Shown here: positions 1 to 11,319 of the stretch, one piece after another
How positions within the stretch are numbered: the first letter of the stretch is position 1
How the letters are laid out: every line of letters starts with the position of its first letter
Origin: Laccaria trichodermophora
Lineage: Eukaryota > Basidiomycota > Agaricomycetes > Agaricales > Hydnangiaceae
Assembly: GCA_018417955.1 (NCBI GenBank)
Contig: JACTVC010000031.1
Coordinates: 310,001 to 374,000 of the forward strand
Length of the DNA stretch: 64,000 nucleotides
Direction: 5' to 3'
Notes under the pieces: generated by a model
What the model was told of the DNA's origin: nothing
Database searches by the model: none
Seen by the model: only the letters and a program-made list of their open reading frames with translations
Position numbers and translations under genes: made by a program

Positions 1-1335
1 TGACGATGGAAGGGAACGCTGAACATGTAAATGTTGGCGGGGCTGTAAGGTATATTCCGGTTGGTCAGGATGGTGTTGCTACGAAGTCGTCTCGAGCCCA
101 GAAGGCGGACATCCACGCGCACATGTTTACAAAGCTCAAAGACTCCAAGTTCAACGGCGGAGAATACACAAATGTTGCGGGAAATATAGACTACGTCGGA
201 GCTTTTGAATCTGCTCCGCCGCCGTCCAAAGGTAATTTATTTTGGAGGGATGCTTTTCATCTGTATTCATATGCGTCTTCGTTAGGCAAGAAAGACAGCG
301 CCAGAGACGAGAGACGCCGAACTTGAAACGGGTGATATGCCTGGCGGTTGGTGGTAACTTGACTAGAATAAAAAAAGAAAGGGAGGAAGTCACCGCGTTT
401 GTAAAATAGGAATTAATTCTTGGCATTGGGGGTTGACGATACCCCTGAAATAGAAAATTACATGAGCGTACCACGAATGTTCTGCAGCTTCATGACAGGG
501 TCAAGTCTATGAGACCGCGGTCCTCAGGTATCCAGCATCGCAATCCAGCCTGGCAACGTCGTAAGCAATACAAAAGTCTTCAGCAAAACTGCCTTGAAAC
601 CGTAACGTTGATGGATATCCCGCGAGTCTAGATATTGAAGGGGCATTCCCCAAACACCTGTCATGCCCAAATTATGTTGCAACTAAATTCAATACAGGCA
701 TAATTCCAGCCATCAGAGGAGCAGCCTCACTTCACGTTGCGGGTCTGTTGTGCCGTGAGCTTCGAGATGCTCCAGCCCGCGCTGATGCCACAAATGGGTG
801 AGGCACGGGCACCACCAAGCGAGACGACCTATGTACAACCCCATTATGTTTGAACATATTTCTCAAAGATTGACCAACGGACGCAGACGTACAAGTATCA
901 ATGTCCCAACAGCAATCGCAACATATATAATGCGGCACATCGCCTCTGTTGACTGAGAAGATTTCGGTAATAACCCTCTTGTGTTTTCAAGACCGAGTAC
1001 ATCCAGACCATGGTATCGCTCCCGACGAGATTCGAGAATATCACTTTAAAGGCAGAAGAGTTGGAAGCGAAGAGTTGGGACAAAGTGACGGAAATGAGCC
1101 GCGTGATCGATTTTCGTTAGTAGCCGTATCGGCAAATAAAGTCATTTTCTGGTTCCATTCCAACATCGCCACCGTTGTTTGGCCCGTGGCGAGGCATCGT
1201 TCTCCTTGTCGCCGTCGTAAGTGGGCGTCGTCGAGGGTATTATGCGTGGTTAACGACCTTGTTCAGGACTGTCACAGCGTCGAATCTCAGAGTGAGAAGA
1301 TCGGGTAACGCTACCTTGTTTAGGTGATTTCATAG
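1..1335 (+). other. Unresolved coding-like stretch upstream of the 5-phosphatase
   Basis: No complete gene can be built here. An open frame starts at position 6 and has a plausible donor (GTAATT) at 232. It encodes FNGGEYTNVAGN, which resembles the GG-x-NV-GN motif near the N-terminus of some basidiomycete NACHT-type proteins; this resemblance is from memory and weak. A second coding-like piece, about 986-1115, reads FKTEYIQTMVSLPTRFEN and is followed by a GTTAGT donor. Between them (330-950) I see nothing recognisable. The pieces may be exons of one upstream gene, or remnants of a gene. Confidence 0.2.
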
Positions 1336-1485
1336 TTCTCTTCAAGGCTTTCGAAATCTGGAGACAACGACGAGCCTGTTATCGGGCGTTGACGACGTTA
1401 TCAAAGGAGCTGTGGACGCAGGTAAGTGTGCTGGTATCTCCGCCCTTCTCTACGCACTAACCTCAACATCGATGTAGCAGGCTCG

Positions 1486-4400
1486 ATGGAGCAGCGGCAG
1501 CAGCAATCGGACATCAATTTAGAATCATTGCAAGCTGTAAAGGACCTTAAATCAAGGTTCGAGCAACTCGCCCAGGATGCATCAGCCAACCGAGTGGGGA
1601 ACGGCGTTAACCAGGACGACTTTTTGCTCGCCCCAGCAACAAGCCCCAGACCGCGCGCTTCATCCAATACCTACCTTAATCCGAATAATACAGAATTGAA
1701 CCATCAGCTCAGACCTTCATCATCGTCTTCTGATCTCACAGTCCCTCTGAAGCGACCTCCTCCGCCTCCGCCACCTCCACGGGGCTCAAAGATTATTCGA
1801 TCACCTTCTCCTTCAGTATCTCCACCATCACCCTTGACTCGCCCAGTCCCCATTCCCCAGTCTTTGTTGGCAAGCTCCTTTTCGTTGAACACTCAGCAAT
1901 CAGATACAGGGCCGACACCACGCAGTGTCTCAGCCTTCAAGGGCAGATTGTAAGTTGCACGATATTTTGTCTCCTTTCATGATCTTACATCCAAGACAGT
2001 GGTAGCCCGCCTTCATCTTTAAGATTGCATACCCCTCGTCAAAGCGTTTCGGAGTCTTATCCCGAGCCTCCTTCCTTCATTGCTCCCAAACCCGCGATAC
2101 CACCTCGACCCTCAGCTCTTCTGGCACCTTCACGAACCGTGTCACAAGACTCAACTACAGAAAAAGCCCGGCGCAGCCCGTTTTCAGATGATGAGGAGCA
2201 TGATACGGGATCCGATGCATCTCTAAGCTCTACCAATGTACCCCCAACCATTCCCCCAAGGAAGTTCCATCACGAGCGGCCTCCTTCTCATCCAGGCAGA
2301 TCCGTGCGAGAGTCGAGTGACTCTTCAAATGAGAATGACGTACGGCCTAGTACACGCCCTTCAAGCATGATGATCCCCCCTCCACCTCCTCGTCGTCCTT
2401 TGTCATCAATATCCCCATCCAGCGACCTCATATCATTATCTCCAGCTCCCCAACCAGTGCCTGCTCCTTCTGTAGCATCTCCACCGCCCCTTCCTGTGCG
2501 CCGCAGCACACTTGCGCCCCAGCCCCAACCTCCGCCCGCAGAAATAACTCAGCAGCCACGGCCACCACCTCCACGTCGTCTTCCAAGTCGCACGCAGCAA
2601 CCCGCAGTAATTATAGGCAACAATAATAACGGTGTCGTGTACGACTCCCCAGCTCCTTCCCCCGTGGCTGAGCGCAGGCCAGTTGGTACCAGCAAGCTTC
2701 AGCCACCACCCACACGCACGATTGGGCTTGGCGAGAGGCTGCCTGCTGTACGCCCTCCCACTTCCCCCTCATCAGACGATGATTCAGGAGACGAAGAAGA
2801 TCCAAAGGTGCATACCATGGACTCTTTGCCAGATAGCAGCTCCTCCTCTCGTCGTCCACCTACACTTTCCTTCCGTGATGGCTGCCTTGCAGAGCCTCGG
2901 ATACAAGTCCACGCTCATACGGGATGTGTTCTAGCCTCTGGATCCCACATCGTTGTTGCGCATGGCCATCACATGAGGATATACGATCTGTCACTGTCAG
3001 ATGTTCCCCTGATCTGTCTCGACACGAAAGATATGGCCAAAGACGCCAAAATTACGTGTATGGAGCTCAGGCCTTGCGATAGCAATCTAGACCGTGGATT
3101 CCTTCTGTGGGTGGGGACGAAGGAAGGCCATATCTTCGAACTGGACATCAGAACTGGGGCCGTACTCGGAATCAAGCACGCAGCGCACATCCATCCCATC
3201 ACGCACATGTTCAGGTACGGTCGGTCCATGGTCACCCTTGACGAGTCGGGTAAAGCTCTGGTGTTCGCTCCGGACAATTTTGAGATTTCTCTGGCGAACA
3301 CCCAGCCTCGTGTAGTGCGGACGACGGAGAAGCAAGATTTCGTGAGGCTTTTTGGGGGAAAGTTGTGGACTGCGGCACGTTCGGAGCATCATGGCGTTGC
3401 ATTGACGCAGAAGATGCCTATTATCCGGGTATACGACCTTTTCAACCCTGCGAGTGCCGGACGGTCGTTGTTGCCTAATGAACACGTTGGTGCCGTTACC
3501 TCAGCTACGATCTTACCTTCGCATCCGGACATGGTATACGTTGGCCACGAAGAGGGGTTCATCACCATATGGGCGTTGGAGACGGACGATGGGTGGCCCA
3601 AATGCGTGGAGGCCGTGAAAGTGTCGACGTCGGGCGTGTTGAGTTTGGAGGGGGTGAATGATAGGTTGTGGGCTGGAAGTCGGAATGGGATGATTTCGGC
3701 GTATGATGTGTTGTATAAGCCGTGGGTGATGACGAATTGCTGGAATGCGCATCCGGGGTTGCCTGTGATGAAGATTATGGTCAACCATCATGCTATTGAG
3801 CGGACTGGGAGGCTGTGTGTTGTCAGCGTTGGACGAGACGAACAATTGAGGCTTTGGGATGGGTTGTTGGGTTTGGATTGGGTTGGTGAGTCTGCTTCGC
3901 TTTCTTTCCTAGCTACATGGGTGTGTTCTGACACCGTTTTAGACAAGGAACTATCGAAAAGCGAAACATCGTTCAGCTCATTCCGGGAAATCACAGCTCT
4001 GGTCGTATCATGGAACTGTGATTCAGCTCGTCCAGACTCACTCAACGACGACCCCATCAATCGTGAATTCTTCAACGAGGTTCTGAACAGCGTCCACCCT
4101 CCACCCGATATCATCGCCTTTGGTTTCCAGGAGGTCATCGATCTAGAAAGCAGGAGGATGGTCGCCAAGAACGTCTTGCTCGGTGGGAAGAAAAAGCCGG
4201 ATGATGCATTGTCGGACAAGGTCACTGGTGCCTATAAGAGATGGTATGATCGGCTTGTCATCGCTGTGAGGTCGGCCATGCCAAGGGATGTGGAATACTC
4301 TGTGACCCATACGGAAAGCCTTGTTGGGTTGTTTTCTTGCGTCTTCGTCAAAAACACGGAGCGGCCGCAGTTCACTGATGTATCGGTGACGACGATCAAA

Positions 4401-5234
4401 CGTGGGATGGGAGGCAGGTATGGCAACAAGGCATGTCTCCTTTGTTGATCCATGTCATGTACATGTCTGACCGACTTTTGTAGGGAGGGATTGTCGCCAG
4501 ATGTGTAATAGGTGATTCCTCGTTGTGTTTGATCAATTGCCATCTTGCTGCTGGTCAGAAGGCGGTTCGGAGAAGAAACGCGGATGTAGCTGGAATGCTT
4601 GAAGACAGGGCTGTGTTCTCACCCTCTGACCATCAATTGGCGTATGTAGGGGGAGGCGATGGGTCCATGGTCTTGGATCATGAGTTCGTTCTTGTGAGTC
4701 CTCATTTTTATTCTATCACTTCTGACTCATTCTCATGGTCGATCTCTTCAGTTCAACGGTGACATGAACTACCGCATCGATCATCGCAGAGACGCCATCA
4801 TTGCAGCTATCCGGACAGGAGACCTATCTAGTCTGCTCCCTCATGATCAACTCCTCCGAGAGATCAAGTTCAACCGCGGATTTCGTCTACGCGGTTTTTC
4901 TGAAGGACCACTCCTATTTGCCCCAACTTACAAATACGATCCACGTTCCAACGAGTATGACACCTCTGAAAAACGTCGCTCCCCCGCATGGTGCGACCGT
5001 ATCCTATCCCGGTCTCATGTTGCGAGTCGGATTCGTCAGCTTCATTACCGTCGGTACGAAGCAAACGTCTCGGATCACAGGCCGATCTCTGCTGCGTTCG
5101 CCCTCACGGTCAAGAGTCTTCGGCCTGAATCCAGAGAGAAACAAAAGGCGGTCGTGGAGGCCGCTTGGATCAAGGAGCAGACGAAGCTCCTGATTGCTGC
5201 CAAAGATTTTTATGTGAGGCAGGCGCTCATGTAG
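1486..5234 (+). CDS. WD-repeat inositol polyphosphate 5-phosphatase
   Basis: Hydrolyses the 5-phosphate of phosphoinositides or soluble inositol phosphates, probably at endomembranes. Five exons (1486-1949, 2000-3885, 3943-4430, 4484-4693, 4752-5234) keep phase and give 1,176 aa. Residues 1 to about 430 are Pro/Ser-rich with polyproline SH3-type sites. A WD-like beta-propeller spans about 455-785, including WDGLLGLDW just before the second intron. The IPPc catalytic domain runs from about 800 to 1150: VVSWNCD, FGFQEVIDL, GNKGG (about 947), NCHLAAG, GDMNYRID (about 1020), PAWCDRIL (about 1096) and SDHRP (about 1125), so the Mg-binding and catalytic motifs are intact. There is no SAC domain. 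Intron 4431-4483 is GC-AG. The ATG at 1486 is the first in frame, but a phase-compatible coding exon (1336-1421) upstream could extend the N-terminus. A rearranged copy lies at 7.15-11.5 kb. Confidence 0.9.
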
Positions 5235-5710
5235 TCAAGTGACAAGGACGCCACTCTTTATCGCGGGTTTTATGGGATTTTTAGCACTCAGGTCTATCCG
5301 TTCATCTGTAACATATCCTTTTTCATCGGACCTATTTTCCCCCTTTACCCTATTATACATGTAGCACTTTACTTTTTGTTACTTTACCGGAGTAGTCACC
5401 TTGGACACGGAATTAATCGATATCCTCTGCTAGCGGGACACAACTTTAGGTTGATCTTGACTTGTTCACAACCAAATCGCAGGCCCAATTGAGAGGACAA
5501 AGACCCAACATCTCCCGCATCCCATCACCCATGATTGATGATCACCGACATGCTCCTCTCTCTCCACTGCTTACCCAGTCCATCATCCCTAATTTATGAA
5601 CCGCGTGCAAACCGCGTGGAACACAGAGCTCTTCAAGATCAGACAATCCGCAGAGAAATTTTCGGGCCTACTCCGAGGCAGAACTGGAATCAATCCCCAC
5701 GCAGTGGAAC

Positions 5711-7039
5711 TTGAAGCGACACCTGGACCATGACGACCAACCTAGGCCTTATATTCTCGGTACAACTTCTGCTCAACGCCACGTCACAGATAAGACGCCC
5801 AAGAAGAGGAAAACCGCGTCCTCATCAGGCTTGCCATCCTATGTCAAGCTAAATGTCATTCGGGACGCTGTGATTGTCCACGGGGCGCCAACAGAGGATG
5901 GTCGACCCAAGTGCCTCATCTCCGGTGTCAGCGACAAAATGACAGACCTCGAGTTCTCCCATGTCATGAGTGTCTCAACGCCTTCGAAAGAGGTGATTGA
6001 GATTTTTTTTCTGGGGCCGACGTAATCTTACTTGATCGACAACAGATGGATTGTTTGGAATGGTCTTGGAAGAGGAAGCCCTACAGTCTAAATGTTGACA
6101 CGGGGAAGAACCTCCAAACTAGTGGGTGACCGTCTTACTAGTGTTTCGACTTACTCATGTTCTGTTCAGTACATATCACTCTCCACCGCTGGTTCGACAT
6201 GATGAAAGCGTCCAAGCCAGTCGGCAGGTTTTGGCTCCCAGCTGACCTCAATGTCCTCGTTAATATGCATGATACCTACGTCAGCGATGACATTATCCTC
6301 CTTGAGGCAGGAAAAACAACTAATGTGCGGAAGGACCCACAGTCTGTGTGTGCATTTTCACTCTGGCTCGAACAAATGTGACCGCCGTTAGTTCTACAGA
6401 GAACTTGAATCTGGCAAGTTCCACTATCAACTTATCCCTCTTCCTGATATGAAGGCCTCGTGGTCACTCAAACATTATGCCGCCAGCGCTCTCGGTCCAT
6501 TCGATCCCCAACTCGTCAAGCACAGTGTGTACCCCTTCAACGACCTCCCACATTTTGAGCTCCATGTCCCCTACCACTTTGTTATTGTCAACACCGGCAA
6601 GAAACTTTTCCAACTATATGGCATGGATGCAATCAACTTTGAAATTGATTTTCCATTCCTGATGGCTTCCACCAAAAACATGATGAGAACTGTGCACAAT
6701 ATCTACGTGGCTTGGATGATGGCGACACCCGATCCGAAATGGCTTAGTGGAGAGGACTATGACGATGAACGACAGGCCGCTGCCGAGTCCCTCGCACCTT
6801 GGGACTCGGCTTCTTACCTCAACGCTTTCGAACCTGTCGATGAACTCGAAGTGAACGAGGAAGATGAGAACAAGTCATTTGTGGATGACGAGGACGACGA
6901 ATATGAGGATGCGGAGTTCTTTGAGGGCTTGAAGCAGTGGGCGAGCGATGTATGGATCGCGACACATTCTGATAATGCATCTGATTCAGAGGTGAACCTG
7001 GTCGGAGGGACCGCGGCACCTGTTTTCTGCAGGGTGTAG
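5711..7039 (+). CDS. HNH-nuclease-like protein, 5' end unresolved
   Basis: Resembles the expanded basidiomycete family with an HNH_2-type core; activity is unproven. Exons 5711-5992, 6046-6121, 6170-6345 and 6392-7039 keep phase and give about 393 codons. The core motif order is PKCLISG, LEFSHVMS, LEWSW, LNVDTGKNL, then HITLHRWFD and LPADLNVL. This parallels the C-x-x-(T/S)-G, H, LE-W, N-L and H-x-x-FD pattern of that family. The C-terminus is strongly acidic (about 6840-6930). No in-frame ATG precedes the first motif: 5711 is TTG, while a clean ATG frame (5597 onward, MNRVQTAWNTELF) is in another phase. So either a first intron or a frameshift was missed. The gene sits between the intact 5-phosphatase and its broken copy. 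Confidence 0.5.
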
Positions 7040-7149
7040 ACGTGACAACTTTGGAAACACCACCGCTTCTTTCCGTCCAGTGTTATCCAGCTACCTTCTT
7101 GGTTTTCTGTTATCCGACTCCTGTGAGCCACTTTGTCATGTGTTTGTCA

Positions 7150-8419
7150 ACTTAGACCCTTCTGATCTCACAGACCCTCTGAAGTGACCTTCTCCACCTC
7201 CACCACCACGTTCCGACGAGTATGACGCCTCCGAGAAACGTCGCTCCCCCGCATGGTGCGACCGCATCCTATCCCGGTCCCCTGCTGCGAGTCGGATTCG
7301 TCAGCTTCATTATCGTCGGTATGAAGCAAACGTCTCGGATCACAGGCCGATCTCTGCTGCGTTCGCCCTCACGGTCAAGAGTCTTCAGCCCGATTCCAGG
7401 GAGAAGCAAAAGGCCGTTGTGGAGGCCGCTTGGATCAAGGAGCAGACGAAGCTCCTGATTGCTGCCAAAGAGTTCTACGTGAGGCAGGTGCTCATGTTAT
7501 CAAGTGACAAGGACGCCAGCCACTGTTTATTGCGGGTTTCATGGGATTTTTGACACTTAGGTCAAGGGGGTGCCGGCATCAGAAAAAAAGACCCGGGGTC
7601 GATTTTTTTGTTAAGGCGACTTGAGGTGGACTAACTAACTAACGTAATCAGGCACGTGTCTAAATATAGTAATATGACATCATTTGCGTGAGCACTTCCC
7701 CCCCCGTGTCTTCTCCCGGAAGCCACACAAGTCACACAGGCCCAATTCCTGGGCACTTGCACAAGTTCCACGTGTTTTAGATCATATAACGTGAGTCAGA
7801 AAATCACTGAGTTCTCATAATACAATGATAGTACTTACCCAGTGTGTCTCGCAAGCTTGTTTGCATTTGAGGATACACGGCTACCACAATCTGGACAGGT
7901 TGCAAAGCCCTCTGCATCAAGTGCAGCATCAATTTTCTCTGTTATACATAAAATGTTTGAGACATACTGTAGATTTTTGGATATTGTTCATGTCATCAGT
8001 CAATGGTCAAGTAGTTTGCTGGGTGTGTAGATTTCAATGTAATTTGATAATGACAAATATGGCAGGAAATTGATGAATATCTTAATATCACCCATTTTCT
8101 GGTGTTTTATGGCCTCTATTGGAGCTGTATTCCTCCCAGTACATTCTGTAGTTACTATATTATGCTACAAGGTACTCAATTCGATGATACCAGGCCCTCT
8201 GCCCAAGGTGTCCTTTTTTTTTTTTCACAGCCTGCGGCTGGACTAACTAACCAGGTCCCAGTACGGGATTCCCGGGCCGGCACCCCCTTGACTTAGGTCT
8301 ATCCGTTCATCTGTAGCATATTCTTTTCATAGGACCTTTTTTCCCCCCTTGCCCTATCATACATGTAGCACTTTACTTTTTGTTACTTTACCGGAGTAGT
8401 CTCCTTGGACACGGAATTA
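7150..8419 (+). pseudogene. Internally deleted copy of the 5-phosphatase gene, split by a transposon
   Basis: Positions about 7161-7205 match the polyproline exon at 1727-1776. From 7206 the sequence switches to the match of 4941 onward (last exon and 3' flank). The junction lies on a short shared CCACG, so about 3.1 kb of the parent is missing. The copy has in-frame stops relative to the parent and lacks the propeller and most of the catalytic domain. Its 3' flank is cut by the element at 7563-8290, resumes at 8291-8419 (match of 5286-5415), and is cut again by the Tc1/mariner element at 8420; the match resumes briefly at 11465. No function is expected. Confidence 0.85.
7563..8290. mobile_element. 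Non-autonomous hAT-like element, 728 bp
   Basis: Ends are perfect 15-bp inverted repeats, CAAGGGGGTGCCGGC at 7563-7577 and its complement at 8276-8290. Flanks are identical 8-bp duplications ACTTAGGT (7555-7562 and 8291-8298). The undisrupted parental sequence ACTCAGGT stands at 5286-5293, confirming the insertion. An 8-bp duplication and CA-A/G-GG ends are the signature of hAT elements. A subterminal motif GGACTAACTAAC recurs in direct orientation at 7628 and 8240. The AT-rich interior has no transposase; its open frames (for example 7825-8073) are unrecognised. Confidence 0.88.
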
Positions 8420-8563
8420 CAGCCGATTTCATATCTATGCGGAATCCCCAAATTTTTTTTGGCTGTTTGTACCTATTAGCTTAGCTGAGGGCTGGGACCC
8501 CGAATCGAGTACGCCATCGTTCTTGTTTGAACCCACTCCGTCGTGTCTACCAAGTTCCTCATT

Positions 8564-10192
8564 ATGGTAGACACTCCTGCTAGCGACATTGAATCCAATG
8601 AAATCGATCTCTCCGTTGTCGCTCGTCTCATGTTCTACAAAGCTGGCACCACGGGCAAAGGCAAGAAACAAACGAAGGACGTCAAGGTGAAGACTTTCAA
8701 CCACAGCTTTTCCGAGTCGAAAGACAACTACTTAGAACTCCTTACAGCAATCCTCGAGAAACACCACATCGATAAGAAGTACAAAGTCACTGCCCGCCAT
8801 GTCTACCCTTGCAAGATACAAGTCCATCCAGCTAAGTACGTTTACTCTATTCTCACAATTCCGGTTCCTAATCTACTTTACAATATCTAGGCAGGGCGAT
8901 GCTCCTGATGTTGTCAACTATGAAGAATACCAAGACCTAGTCAAGAATACGATCCTTTCTGCACCAGTGGGGAAACCAGTTGTAATATTTGTTGAGATGC
9001 CAAACATCGAGAAGTCCGCTAAACGAGTGGTGAGTACAGCTTATGTGTTAGGGCATCTATGTTAGCAATATTCTCATATCGTTCTTGATAGAAAGCAAGT
9101 GATAATGATGGGGGTTCGAGTTCTGAAGGCGAGGATGTGGCCTGTGATGGAGACGACAACGTATTCCTGAGTTTTATCAAATCTTGTCCATGAAATTGCT
9201 AACATGATCATCACAGGACAATCCAGGGCTTTCAAAAGAAGAATATGATCTGGCAAAAGAACGCACAAAGCTTGAGAAGAAATATCAAAACGACCATGAT
9301 GGTGGCTATACCTATATCGATGCAACCGGTGTCTTGATCCCACTCACCCCATTCATGATGAAAGAGTGGGCTCGCACTCTCGTTCGTTGATATCCTTTTC
9401 AATTCATGCTGTGCTAATCAATGGTCATCCCAGGTTGATAAGGACAAGAATGTCGACATCGACAATCCGCTGCACACACAAACCTTTGATCCAGCTAACA
9501 GAAAGTCTTCCCTGCTCACTCGAAAACGCTCTGAAAGCTCTGGGACTACTGGGACTGAAGTCTCGTCTGAAACATCGACTCTCGCTGCCCTCTCGGGAAT
9601 CATCAACTCAATCATGTCTCTTGTTCACCCTGGCAATCCGCCTCTTCCAAGCACACCAAAGAAAAACCAACCTGACGACCACCATACCCTCAAGCCATCT
9701 CCCTCGCAGCTCGGTCGATTCCTTACCCATGCCGAGAAAGAAGCAGGTGTGAAGAACGCTTCTCGCCATGAATACGTGCTTGCCGACGAAGGATATGGAC
9801 CCGACATTCTTCATCTCGTCAACGACAAAGCCTTATGCGCTCTCGGAATTCCTGCTGGAGATGTTCTTCGACTGAAACAGGCTGTGCCACTGTGGTGGAA
9901 AGCAGAACCAGGACGGGCTTTGAAGTGTCACCATGAAGTGCTTGAAGGTAGCCCAGCCGAGAAGCTGCAGGAAACCCCTCCAAACAAAAAAATGTGGTTT
10001 GAGAAGCGTTACGTCGAAGGCGGATCTTGGATGCTATTCGGACCTGGCACCATGGAAGGCAATGTCGACCCTAACACAGATTTTACTTGGTACTTCTATT
10101 CAAAGGACTTGAAGATGACCCTTCTGCTTCCGCGTGGTCTGGTTCCGATTCTCGATGGCGAAGAAGACAACAGTTTATGGCCCTCTCATTAG
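8564..10192 (+). CDS. SAM-like-domain passenger protein inside Tc1/mariner element
   Basis: Exons 8564-8835, 8891-9029, 9092-9160, 9217-9381 and 9434-10192 keep phase and give 467 aa. The start is the first ATG; the upstream in-frame GTG was rejected. The N-terminal 90 residues are charged; an acidic Ser/Glu linker follows (about 138-160), then YTYIDATGVLIPLTPFM (about 190-207). A SAM-like region spans about 309-371: LGRFLTHAEKEAGVKNA, then GYGPDILHLVNDK, then LGIPAGDVLRLK and PLWW. SAM domains usually mediate protein or RNA binding. Similar SAM-like proteins are, as I recall, multicopy in mushroom genomes. Its host, the transposon, is 3 kb. Its introns contrast with the intronless transposase, so it was not acquired as processed cDNA. 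Function is unknown. Confidence 0.75.
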
Positions 10193-10359
10193 GTTTACTG
10201 TGTGCTCAGTTTGTATTGTGCTCTCTTTTCTTAATGCTCGTATAATTTGTACTTTGACCTCTCAATTACTTTCATGATTATTGTAGCAGCTGTTGATGTA
10301 TTTGTACAGTACCAGATCCCCGAATTGTACTACTTGAACCTAAGGTCTATACAAAATGT

Positions 10360-11319
10360 TCAGACCACATACCCTGAAGCCTTGAAAAAACCCCAGGCCA
10401 TGTTTGATGTGACATGTTGACAAGCACGATCTATGATGGAGAGAGAAAAGTCTTGCCAGGAATGACGAAGGTAAGCTTTGATACACAAAAAAGCTTGTTC
10501 GATGGGATTCAGATCTGGGGAGTAAGGCGGCAAAAAGATAAGCTTGCACTGGGCTTCATCCTCGACAAGTGCTCGGACCTCCTCTGAATGATGAATGCTA
10601 CAATTGTCCAGAACGAGGACACTTTGAGGACCAGGGTATGGGTTTGTAAGTGGAATGACCAGCTCCCTGAGAAATTCGACGAAGCATGCGGAAGTGACAG
10701 AGCCTGGAATGACATCGTATGTTATGATTCCGTCCATGGTGAGAACCGGGAGGATCGAGTACCACTGTCCTCGGACAAAAAACCTTCTTTGCACACACCT
10801 TCTTCCAACCAAAGCCCAACCCTGTGTCCTACCAGATGTCTTTCGATTGCGCGCAGCCTCATCTAAAAACATGAGCATGTCAGGTTGTGGAACTTCTTCG
10901 GCAATGGTATTCATGAAGGCAGCGCGCATGATGTCATTTCTCTCGAGGGCGCGGATTGAGACACATTTTCGAGAGAAGTCGAGCCTTCGTAGTGTGCGAA
11001 CCAAAGTTGGGATGGAGGGGCGACAGCCGCAATGTAGGTATAGTTCCTCTTGAATCTCGTCAAGATAGATGCAGTGGCGGCGTTCGATCAGGGACACAAC
11101 AAACTTTACGTCTTCTCTGTTGAGAATCCGGCGACGACCCCCCATGCGAGCATGAGGATTATAGGGAACTCCATAGGTTGAGGAGTACAAGAGCGTTTTG
11201 TATGCGAGAGACTTTTTGATGCCTAGAAGTCCACAGATTTCTTTGATGGTAAAGTTCTGCTCGTAATAGAGGACCGGAATACAAGCTTTGAGATCTCGGG
11301 ATACAGTTCTAGGGGGCAT
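10360..11319 (-). CDS. Tc1/mariner DDE transposase
   Basis: Intronless, 319 aa. It catalyses cut-and-paste transposition at TA sites. The N-terminus carries a helix-turn-helix (about 10-45: FTIKEICGLLGIKKSLAY), then a second DNA-binding part with GGRRRIL (60-66). The DDE core is complete: MFLDEAARN (D153), VLDNCSIHH (D238) and YSPDLNPIE (E274), giving 35 residues between the last two. FLPPYSPDLNPIE is the family's hallmark. Length is normal and no stop interrupts it. The start ATG is 145 bp inside the right inverted repeat. It converges on the passenger gene. Confidence 0.95.
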   Translation of the reverse strand: MPPRTVSRDLKACIPVLYYEQNFTIKEICGLLGIKKSLAYKTLLYSSTYGVPYNPHARMGGRRRILNREDVKFVVSLIERRHCIYLDEIQEELYLHCGCRPSIPTLVRTLRRLDFSRKCVSIRALERNDIMRAAFMNTIAEEVPQPDMLMFLDEAARNRKTSGRTQGWALVGRRCVQRRFFVRGQWYSILPVLTMDGIITYDVIPGSVTSACFVEFLRELVIPLTNPYPGPQSVLVLDNCSIHHSEEVRALVEDEAQCKLIFLPPYSPDLNPIEQAFLCIKAYLRHSWQDFSLSIIDRACQHVTSNMAWGFFKASGYVV

